From Anaerolineales bacterium (lineage in GTDB: Bacteria; Chloroflexota; Anaerolineae; 4572-78; J111), in NCBI GenBank assembly GCA_020634855.1, contig JACKAU010000008.1:62001-126000 (forward strand): DNA of 64,000 nucleotides, written 5' to 3'. The notes under the pieces were generated by a model. That model made no database searches. It had not been told where the DNA came from and saw only the letters and a program-made list of their open reading frames with translations. Positions 16,418-23,750 of the stretch are shown piece after piece. Positions within the stretch are counted from its first letter, which is position 1, and each line of letters begins with the position of its first letter. The position numbers were made by a program, and so were the translations under genes.

Positions 16418-17422
16418 CTAACTCTGAATTTCCAGCAACTCGACTTCAAACGTAAGCGTACTATCGGGCGGGATCACATCGCCTATGCCCTCACTACCAA
16501 AGGCCAATTCAGCCGGGACAACCAGTTGGCGTTTGCCGCCGACCTTCATCGAGGCGACGCCTTCATCCCAGCCGGGGATCACATACTCTTGCCCGACCGG
16601 AAACTGGAACGGTACGCCAAAATCTAATGAGCTATCAAATTTGGTGCCGTCTGCTAACCAGCCGGTGTAATTCACACTCACGATTTGGCCGACCTCAGGC
16701 ATCGGACCCTCGCCCTCGGCGATGTCGTAATACTTTAAGCCGCTGTCGGTGGTGGTGTAGTCGGCTTCAGCTACGTCGGTCGGCGACTCCGGGCTGCCGG
16801 GTAAAATGTCCAGCAGCTCAACATCAAAATAAAGGGTGGCGTTCGGCGGAATGACGCCGCCGGCGCCAAATTGGCCGTAAGCTAACTCGGGCGGGATAAT
16901 TAGCTTGGCCTTGCTGCCGACCGGCAACAGGCTGATCGCTTCATCCCAACCGGGGATGACCATTCCTTGGCCCAGAGCAAAGGTCAACGGTTGATTCGTC
17001 TCGTAGGAGTCGTCGAAGACGGTGCCATCGGCCAGTTTACCGGTGTAATTGACCTGCACCACATTTCCCTCGACCGGCACGTCACCGTCGCCTTCTGTCT
17101 CGATGAAATATTGCAGACCGCTGTCGGTGGTGTTCATATCCAACTCTAAGAAGTCGGCCATAGCCTTTTCATCAAGGGTAACTTCGGCCAGCGGTTGTTG
17201 CTGAGTCACCTGCATACTGTCCATGAGTTCTTGCAGAGCGGCCTCGTCCATTTCGGCGGTCTGGGTGGTCGTCTCAGCCGCCGTCTCGTCGGTAACGGTG
17301 ACGTCACTGGCAGCGACGGGCGCATCGACTACGGTGTCGCTTGGCTCGGTGGCTTGCTGGGCGCCACAAGCGGCCAAGACGACGCTTAAGATTCCTGCGG
17401 TGATTAAATATTTGAATTTCAA
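16418..17422 (-). CDS. Lipoprotein peptidyl-prolyl isomerase with two FKBP domains
   Basis: Folding catalyst at the outer face of the membrane. A TTG start at 17422, preceded by AAGGAGCTTAATT, gives KFKYLITAGILSVVLAAC, a lipoprotein signal with lipobox LAAC; the longer open frame to 17521 would bury it. A Thr/Glu-rich linker (~20-95) is followed by two FKBP domains (about residues 110-215 and 230-334), each with VNYTG.LADGT.FD and IPPELAYG or VPAELAFG and a final IPP(N/D)(A/S)TL.F.VELL. Duplicated FKBP domains in one chain are uncommon. It is monocistronic, ending at the hairpin at 16338. Confidence 0.93.
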   Translation of the reverse strand: MKFKYLITAGILSVVLAACGAQQATEPSDTVVDAPVAASDVTVTDETAAETTTQTAEMDEAALQELMDSMQVTQQQPLAEVTLDEKAMADFLELDMNTTDSGLQYFIETEGDGDVPVEGNVVQVNYTGKLADGTVFDDSYETNQPLTFALGQGMVIPGWDEAISLLPVGSKAKLIIPPELAYGQFGAGGVIPPNATLYFDVELLDILPGSPESPTDVAEADYTTTDSGLKYYDIAEGEGPMPEVGQIVSVNYTGWLADGTKFDSSLDFGVPFQFPVGQEYVIPGWDEGVASMKVGGKRQLVVPAELAFGSEGIGDVIPPDSTLTFEVELLEIQS

Positions 17423-17679
17423 AATTAAGCTCCTTATTCTTGATTGAGTTTGAGTTTGGGTAAACCTTGTTAATGGTTCCCTTATAAAAGGAAGAGCGTT
17501 TCGCCCTTTCCTTCGTTGCACGGAAATTCCAGGACTAATCCTGGTGAGTGACGGGTACAGCTTATCATAACTAATCGATCAAGGTCTTTAATTGCAGTTC
17601 AAGAGAAGTTTAAGAGAAGTTAAAAAAGCGTATTCCCCCTTGACAAGGTTTCTCAAAAATCGGCTTGTTTTGCCGTCAT

Positions 17680-17707
17680 TAGACAATTGAAAGGAATTCC
17701 TTATACT
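17680..17707 (+). promoter_or_regulatory. Promoter of the LuxR/MalT-like regulator
   Basis: TAGACA (17680-17685), 16-bp spacer, TATACT (17702-17707); each box matches five of six consensus positions. The predicted start near 17714 supports the downstream ATG at 17838 as the real start codon, with a ~125-base leader. Confidence 0.55.
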
Positions 17708-17837
17708 TCAGGAGTTGAAAACTGCCACAAGAGTCGACACGACCAAATGGATCAAACCGCTCTCAAACTCCTGTGACTTATTTTTCCCCGGAATTGATCC
17801 AGAAATAAAGGCCACAACTTACGATCGCGACAGCATA

Positions 17838-20546
17838 ATGAGTCAACCTTTAAAGCCAATTCCCCTCATTCAAACCAAGCTTTATCGGCTGAAGGGAGCC
17901 GGCGATTTAATCGAGCGCAGTCATCTCCTGGCGTATATCAATCAACGCTGCGATCGGCCGTTTCTGCTCGTCTCCGCGCCGGCCGGATTTGGCAAAACAA
18001 CGCTGGTGGGTCAGTGGTTGGATCAGGCCGCCCATCCGGCGGCCTGGGTGTCGGTGGATGAAGATGATAACGATCTCATTGTTTTTCTTAGCTACGTGGT
18101 GGCCGCACTCCAAACGCTTTTCCCAGAGGCCGGTGTGGCTACGCAAAGCCTACTCAACGCACCACAGCGACCGCCTCCTGATCATTTGACCACGACATTA
18201 ATCAATGAAATCAACACGCTACCCCGGCCGTTCATTTTAGTTTTGGACGATTACCACCAGATTACGCACCCCGATATTCACCAGTTCATCACGGCCCTGC
18301 TGAAGCATCCTCCGCCTCAAATGCACCTCGTGATGATCACCCGGCAAGACCCGCCGATGCCCTTGTCTCGGCTGCGGGCCACCCAACGGATGACCGAATT
18401 GAGGATGGATGATTTGCGCTTTACCGCAGCAGAAATCCAAAATTATCTCAAGCTCAACCTAGGCGTCGATGTTTCACCGAAAACGGCGTCGATGTTGATC
18501 GAACGCACCGAAGGTTGGGCCGTTGGCTTGCACCTGGCTTGCCTGACGCTGCAGCGTCAGCATAATCGAGCTAGTTTCCTGGAAACATTTCAGGGCACCG
18601 ACCGGTACATTATGGAGTATCTGGTTGACGAAGTCCTCTCGAACCAATCTAAAGCCACTCAATTATTTTTGCTGTATACTTCTATCCTGGAGCGATTCTG
18701 TACGCCTTTGGCCAATGCCCTGATTGAAGCGCTGTCCGTTGATAAGCGTAGCGAGGCATGGTCGTCCGATGAGAATATTCTGGCGCAGATGCAGACGGCC
18801 AACCTCTTTGTCGTCTCGCTGGACAACCAAGGCAACTGGTTTCGCTATCATCATCTGTTTCGAGATTTGTTACTGCACAAGTTGACGGCGGAAACAACCG
18901 CAGCCGATAGAGCGGCCTTGCATCAAGCCGCCGGCAACTGGCTGGCCCAACACGATTTTATCGATGAAGCTTTGCGCCATTTTTTTGCCGCCAACGACAC
19001 GGCGGCAGCGGCCCGGCTGGTGGCCCGGCAGCGATACGCCTTGTTGAACGGGGCGCAATGGCAACGACTGGAAAAGTTACTAAGCCGATTCTCGCCCGCT
19101 ACGCTGGATCAATATCCCGTCTTGCTCATGCTGAATACCTGGCTCATTTACCAGCATAGTCGATGGGCAGAAATCCCCGCCGCGTTGGAGCGACTGGAAG
19201 CCGCCCTGGCCCAAGCCGCGCTGACCCCGGAGGAAATTGAGCAGTTACAAGGTGAGATGAACGCCCTGCAAAGCCTGTTGCTTTACCACGCCGCGGTCGA
19301 TCCGAAAAACTGCCTGACCCAGGCCCGGCAAGCCTTAGAAAAGTCCGCGCCCCAGTTATGGATGGTGCGCATTATGGCCCGCTTATATATGGCGGCCGCC
19401 CTGCAGATGATGGGCGATACCCAGCAAGCCTACGCCGCCATTTATCGAGGTTTTGAAGAGGAAGAAACCCAAAGCGACTCGTTTAAGGCGGCGTTGATTA
19501 TGACGGTTTGTTACATTTATTGGCTAGAGGCCGACTTGCCGAGCATGGCGCAAGCCGCCAAAGAATGTATCACGCTTAGCCAAAAGACCGACTCGCCGGG
19601 AATTCTAAACCACGGCTATCTTAATCTGGGCCAAGTCTGTTATCAGCAAAACGACCTGACCGCAGCGGAACAGCATTTCGCCGCCGTGGTGCAACAGCCC
19701 TATCTAAGCTACGGCGATTGTCTGGCCAGCAGCGCCTGCGGCCTGGCCCTGACCTATCAGATCCAAGGTCGCGCCGACGAAGCCCGAGCGGTTCTCGAAA
19801 CGGTCGGCCGATTTATGCTGGAAACCGGCAATACCACCCTGATGCCGCAGATTCAAGCCTTCCAGGCGGAACTGGCGCTTTGTCAAGGACGGGTAGCCGC
19901 CGCCGGCAAGTGGGCCGCTCAGCTCGACCCGATTCCGCCTATGAGTCCGACCTACGGATTTTTCTGGCCCCATCTAACCCTGGCCAAAGTCTGGCTGGCC
20001 CAAGACACGCCGACCAGTCGCCGCCGGGCGGCCGACCTGTTAGATGAAGCTTGGACGTTTGTTGAGTCTACTCACAACACCCGCTTTTTGATTGAGGTGT
20101 TGGCTTTGCAAGCCTTGTTACACCATGCCCTCAATGAGCCGGACATCGCTTTGACTCGACTGGAGCAGGCGCTGGCTAAGGCCCAGCCCGGCCGCTTTAT
20201 TCGTCTATTTGTGGATTTAGGGCCGCCGATGGCGCACCTATTACGCCGAGTAAAAGGGGAAGACCTCGCTCGGCAGCGATACGTTGAACAACTGCTGGCC
20301 GCATTTGCCCCGGATAAGCCTGATGTAACCTCTCCCCCTCTGGCTGAATCGTTGACCAACCGCGAAATGGATGTTCTGGAGTTATTGGCCCACCGCCTGA
20401 CGAACAAAGAGATTGCTGACCGTCTGTATATTTCCCCCCTGACCGTGAAGCGACATACCACCACCATCTTCGGCAAGCTGGGCGTCCGTAACCGCCGCCA
20501 AGCTGTTGTCCGCGCCCACGCCCTTGGCTTGATACCCTCTAAATAG
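17838..20546 (+). CDS. MalT-like LuxR-family ATP-binding transcriptional regulator
   Basis: Large signal-transducing activator of about 902 aa. Order: Walker A in LLVSAPAGFGKTTLVGQWL, Walker B in FILVLDDYHQI, a winged-helix and arm region, a long tetratricopeptide-like helical middle (about residues 400-800) that probably senses ligand, and a C-terminal LuxR helix-turn-helix SLTNREMDVLELLAHRLTNK followed by IADRLYISPLTVKRH. The frame is open from 17715, but that TTG sits on the predicted transcription start, so ATG at 17838 is preferred. Target genes are unknown; the co-directional block beginning at 21 kb is the nearest candidate (inference). Confidence 0.92.
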   Translation: MSQPLKPIPLIQTKLYRLKGAGDLIERSHLLAYINQRCDRPFLLVSAPAGFGKTTLVGQWLDQAAHPAAWVSVDEDDNDLIVFLSYVVAALQTLFPEAGVATQSLLNAPQRPPPDHLTTTLINEINTLPRPFILVLDDYHQITHPDIHQFITALLKHPPPQMHLVMITRQDPPMPLSRLRATQRMTELRMDDLRFTAAEIQNYLKLNLGVDVSPKTASMLIERTEGWAVGLHLACLTLQRQHNRASFLETFQGTDRYIMEYLVDEVLSNQSKATQLFLLYTSILERFCTPLANALIEALSVDKRSEAWSSDENILAQMQTANLFVVSLDNQGNWFRYHHLFRDLLLHKLTAETTAADRAALHQAAGNWLAQHDFIDEALRHFFAANDTAAAARLVARQRYALLNGAQWQRLEKLLSRFSPATLDQYPVLLMLNTWLIYQHSRWAEIPAALERLEAALAQAALTPEEIEQLQGEMNALQSLLLYHAAVDPKNCLTQARQALEKSAPQLWMVRIMARLYMAAALQMMGDTQQAYAAIYRGFEEEETQSDSFKAALIMTVCYIYWLEADLPSMAQAAKECITLSQKTDSPGILNHGYLNLGQVCYQQNDLTAAEQHFAAVVQQPYLSYGDCLASSACGLALTYQIQGRADEARAVLETVGRFMLETGNTTLMPQIQAFQAELALCQGRVAAAGKWAAQLDPIPPMSPTYGFFWPHLTLAKVWLAQDTPTSRRRAADLLDEAWTFVESTHNTRFLIEVLALQALLHHALNEPDIALTRLEQALAKAQPGRFIRLFVDLGPPMAHLLRRVKGEDLARQRYVEQLLAAFAPDKPDVTSPPLAESLTNREMDVLELLAHRLTNKEIADRLYISPLTVKRHTTTIFGKLGVRNRRQAVVRAHALGLIPSK

Positions 20547-20714
20547 AGTTTGTGGAGTTTTTAAGGTCAAGTTACAGGCAAATTTTGCTCAAAAAGAGTT
20601 CTGATCGGCGCTTGAATTACGCATTAAACTCCCCCACCTCTACAACTCCCAGAACTCTACAACTCCCAGAACTCCACAAACTCCATAAACTCCACAAACT
20701 CCAACATACTCCAT
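20547..20714. repeat. Short-repeat foldback after the regulator gene
   Basis: Directly after the stop codon lies AGTTTGTGGAGTTTTT; 65 bases on begins a degenerate tandem array of CAACTCCCAGAACTC and AACTCCACAAACTCC units (about 20628-20714) that are complementary to it. The arms can fold into a hairpin 3' of the gene. Confidence 0.6.
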
Positions 20715-20809
20715 TTTTACGCCTTTTGGCAGGATGTAGTTATACCCCGGATCGGTTATCGTAGTATTGACGCAAACCTACACCCTTCGATCAAGACCAA
20801 ATACCCCTG
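20711..20809. repeat. Upstream repeat A, shared with 23571-23671
   Basis: About 99 bases beginning CCATTTTTAC and containing CCCCGGATCGGTTATCGTA align, at roughly 70-75 percent by eye, with the spacer before the P-type ATPase gene. Both copies point toward the downstream genes. It may be a shared promoter or leader element. Confidence 0.55.
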
Positions 20810-20866
20810 AAATCGATGTATTTGATGTCATTTCTCCATAAGTAGGTGCTGCTGTAATCAACGAAT

Positions 20867-21061
20867 TTACTAACGGACACATACTCGATTTGACAATGGG
20901 TCTGCCTCTCGTGACCGCCGACCACTGTCCGCTGACCGCCCAAGCGACCCAGTTCGGCCTATTTTTTAGGCGGTCTACCATCTGCGGTCGGCGGTCCGGT
21001 TGCCAAAAGGTGGCTTCACTGGTTAATTCTAGGTCAAATTCAAAGGGTGTCCGTTAGCAAG
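20867..21061 (+). mobile_element. Miniature inverted-repeat element (MITE), copy 2
   Basis: Bounded by CTAACGGACAC (20870-20880) and GTGTCCGTTAG (21047-21057) and flanked by the direct repeat ATCAACGAAT (20857-20866 and 21062-21071), a 10-bp target duplication. It is the reverse complement of copy 1 throughout, including internal GACCGCCGACC...GCTGACCGCCC and a central TATTTTTT. It separates upstream repeat A from the 21097 gene. There is no coding capacity. Confidence 0.9.
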
Positions 21062-21096
21062 ATCAACGAATAGCTTATGCCATAGGTAAGAGAACC

Positions 21097-21348
21097 GTGC
21101 CGCCATTGACATCAAGCACGCCGGCCACGTACCGTATTACGATTTGCGGTCGTCTGAATAGAAGCTGGACTGAGTCTTTTGGGAGTATGGCCATCAATTA
21201 TGCGTTGGGGGCGGATGGATCGCTGCTGTCGGTGTTGACCGGTGGCTTGGTCGATCAAGCGGCTTTGTTTGGCGTGCTTAATGGGCTATATGGGCTGGGC
21301 CTTCCATTAATATCGGTAGAATGTTTAGAGATCAATAAAGGGGAGTAA
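21097..21348 (+). CDS. Small conserved-looking protein, 83 aa
   Basis: Starts at GTG, with AGGTAAGAGAACC before it. The core, YRITICGRLNRSWTESFGSM then LLSVLTGGLVDQAALFGVLN and GLGLPLISVECL, has the pattern of a widespread uncharacterised small protein that ends in a Leu-Pro-Leu-x-Ser-Val motif. It is probably cytosolic. It lies three bases upstream of the DUF1254 gene, so the two are almost surely co-translated. Function unknown. The first ~12 residues are less certain. Confidence 0.65.
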   Translation: MPPLTSSTPATYRITICGRLNRSWTESFGSMAINYALGADGSLLSVLTGGLVDQAALFGVLNGLYGLGLPLISVECLEINKGE

Positions 21349-21351
21349 ACA

Positions 21352-22803
21352 ATGACTAAGAAATATAAAATGACCACCGCAATCCCCGATTTTATCACCA
21401 CGCCTGATAGGGTTGAAACCCGCCTGGGTACGCTGGAATTCTTCGACGGCTACCCCAGTCACGATACGGTGCAGAAATGCTACGATAATTTACTCTTTAT
21501 GCGCGGGGTAGAAATCTTTCTAAACTGGATTCCCGCGGCATCGATGTTCGCCCTGCGGGAGGGTTTCCGAGAAGCCGGGATCACCCGCAATGGGGTTGTT
21601 GGGATTTATGAAACGTTGATGGACTCCCAGCCGCTCTTCCTTACGGCTAATATGGATAGTATCTATACCATCACCTGGCTGGATCTGAAGGAGGGGCCGA
21701 TGGTGGTAGAAAGCCCGCCCAATACCTTGGGCATGGTCAACGATTTCTTTTTTCGGTATGTGGCCGACCTGGGCAATGCCGGCCCCGATAAAGGCCGGGG
21801 GGGAACCTTCCTTTTTTTGCCCCCGGATTACGAAGGAGATGTGCCGGACGGCTACTTTGTCTACCGCTCGCTAACATACAACAATTGTTTATTCTGGCGC
21901 GGATTTCTCGTCAATGGCGATCCAAAGCCGGGCGTAGAAAGCATTAAAACGCACACTCACATTTACCCGTTGTCGAAACCCGAAGACCGCGAGAAAACTG
22001 AGTTTATCAATTGGTCAGGGAAACATTTCAATACCATTCACGCCAACAACTTTCACTTTTACGAAGAGATCAACGCGGTCATTCAGGAAGAACCTGCGGC
22101 AGCGTTCAGCTCGGAACTGCTGGGATTACTTTTGGCCATTGGGATCGAGAAGGGCCGGCCATTCAATCCTGATGAGCGAGTGCGCCACATCCTCACCGAG
22201 GCGGTGGCGGTCGGTAATGCCACCGCCCGTTCGATCTCGTTCCACCAAAAAGGCAGTGAACTACTCAAAGACGCCTTTATTTACGAAGACTCGGCCTGGT
22301 TTAATCCCTTCTTAGGCAGTTATCAATTTCTCAAAAGTGGCGCTCGCTCAATGGATGGGCGGGTTATGTTCCACTATCCTTATACCGCCGTTACCCCGGC
22401 TATGGCTGTAAAACTGATCGGCGTCGGTTCACAGTACGGAGTCGTCGCGATGGATGCCGAGGGGGAGTATCTGGATGGCGCTCACACCTATAAGCTTACC
22501 TTCCCGCCGGATGTTCCGGCCAAAGACTTTTGGTCGGTGCTGATATATGACCCTCAAACGCGGTCGATGCTGCAAACAGACCAACAATTTCCGGGGCTGA
22601 ACAGTATGAAAGGCGATGTTAATCCCAACGCTGATGGCTCTTACGATATTTATTTTGGGCCGGAGCCGCCGGAAGGGCAAGAAGACAACTGGATTCAAAC
22701 GATACCCGGCAAGGGCTTTTTCGTTATTCTCCGCATCTATGGCCCATTGAAATCTTGGTTCGATCAAACCTGGCGGCCCAGTGAAATCGTGAAAGTGAGC
22801 TAG
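21352..22803 (+). CDS. DUF1254/DUF1214 domain protein
   Basis: A 483-residue two-domain protein. The N-terminal DUF1254 region contains FFDGYPSHDTVQKCYDNLLF and LFLTANMDSIYTITWLDL; the C-terminal DUF1214 region contains YKLTFPPDVPAKDFWSVLIY, SMLQTDQQFPG and the final FDQTWRPSEIV. These families are widespread and their biochemical role is not settled. There is no signal peptide, although many relatives are exported. The ATG follows AAAGGGGAGTAAACA. It heads a co-directional block and is followed 16 bases later by the GAP-family gene. Confidence 0.9.
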   Translation: MTKKYKMTTAIPDFITTPDRVETRLGTLEFFDGYPSHDTVQKCYDNLLFMRGVEIFLNWIPAASMFALREGFREAGITRNGVVGIYETLMDSQPLFLTANMDSIYTITWLDLKEGPMVVESPPNTLGMVNDFFFRYVADLGNAGPDKGRGGTFLFLPPDYEGDVPDGYFVYRSLTYNNCLFWRGFLVNGDPKPGVESIKTHTHIYPLSKPEDREKTEFINWSGKHFNTIHANNFHFYEEINAVIQEEPAAAFSSELLGLLLAIGIEKGRPFNPDERVRHILTEAVAVGNATARSISFHQKGSELLKDAFIYEDSAWFNPFLGSYQFLKSGARSMDGRVMFHYPYTAVTPAMAVKLIGVGSQYGVVAMDAEGEYLDGAHTYKLTFPPDVPAKDFWSVLIYDPQTRSMLQTDQQFPGLNSMKGDVNPNADGSYDIYFGPEPPEGQEDNWIQTIPGKGFFVILRIYGPLKSWFDQTWRPSEIVKVS

Positions 22804-22818
22804 GCTCTGCCGACGACA

Positions 22819-23502
22819 ATGACCGAGTTAACCTTATCACTGGTCGCATTAGCGATAGCCGCCGCGCTACAACCGCCTCAGGTCATCGCCTTGATCATCC
22901 TGCTGCAAACCCGGCAGGGCATCGCCAATGCGTTGGCCTATCTGGGCGGCATGATCGCCTTCCGGCTGGCCCTTGGCGGCGTCTTCTGGCTACTCTTCTC
23001 CCGCCTGGAGGAAAACATCGAAACCTCCGGCGGAGAATTCAACATTCTCGTCGGCGCTGTCCTGCTGGTATTAGGGCTGCTGATGCTAGTCTACGCCCTG
23101 CGCCGGGGCTTATCTGCCCAGGACGAAGATCAAGCGGCGGCTTCTTGGCTGGACAGGCTAGAGACTATCTCGCCGCTCCAGGCGCTCCTGGTGGGTGTCG
23201 CCTTCCTGGCGCTGGATCCCAAGGACTGGATCATCGACCTCTCGGCCATCAACTTGATTGCCGAGGCCGATTTGAGCGGCGCGGCAAGCTTTTTGACTTA
23301 CCTGGCCTACATCCTGTTGGCCCAATCGCTGCTGTGGCTCCCGTTGATTCTGATGTTTGTCACCCCCCAAAGGACGCGCCGCAGCCTGGCCACGCTCAAC
23401 GCCTGGATGAAGCGCCATGAGCGGAGCATCGAAATAGCAACGGCGATTATCTTTGGGCTGGTATTTCTGTACATCGGGTTGGAAAATCTCGATGTATTAT
23501 AG
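22819..23502 (+). CDS. GAP-family (LysE-superfamily) membrane exporter
   Basis: A 227-residue protein with about six helices: residues 5-27, 37-60, 72-95, 122-145, 155-178 and 205-225. The GAP/Sap (sulfolipid-1-addressing) pattern is visible: an early LQPPQVIALIILL, a cytoplasmic Asp/Glu-rich loop, and LALDPKDWIIDLSAI. Family members are thought to export lipids or small solutes. It overlaps no neighbour but follows DUF1254 by 15 bases, so it is probably in the same operon. Substrate unknown. Confidence 0.8.
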   Translation: MTELTLSLVALAIAAALQPPQVIALIILLQTRQGIANALAYLGGMIAFRLALGGVFWLLFSRLEENIETSGGEFNILVGAVLLVLGLLMLVYALRRGLSAQDEDQAAASWLDRLETISPLQALLVGVAFLALDPKDWIIDLSAINLIAEADLSGAASFLTYLAYILLAQSLLWLPLILMFVTPQRTRRSLATLNAWMKRHERSIEIATAIIFGLVFLYIGLENLDVL

Positions 23503-23570
23503 AAGCTATATGGAAAGATTGATTCAGTCTAAAGTGGAGCCAACCAAAATGCCGTAAACTGTACGATAAA

Positions 23571-23671
23571 CCATTTTTACTACTTTTAGAGGGATGCAGT
23601 TTTGCCCCGGATCAGTTATCGTAATATTAACGCCAAACCAACGCTCTTCACGTAAGGCCAAACAACCCCTC
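23571..23671. repeat. Upstream repeat B, shared with 20711-20809
   Basis: Begins with the same CCATTTTTAC and contains CCCCGGATCAGTTATCGTAA; conservation fades after ACCCCT. It lies 80 bases before the P-type ATPase start codon, which suggests that the ATPase and the 21-kb operon share an upstream control element. Confidence 0.55.
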
Positions 23672-23750
23672 AGACGGATTAAGACCTATTACGAGTACAC
23701 TGTGATGACATTTCCGTGGTCGATATTTATCCAACTTTAAGGAGAGAAAA

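Noticed and set aside
17715..17837. N-terminal 41-residue extension of the LuxR-type regulator
   Set aside because: It starts at TTG on the predicted transcription start and has no domain; ATG at 17838 gives the usual start just before the ATPase region.
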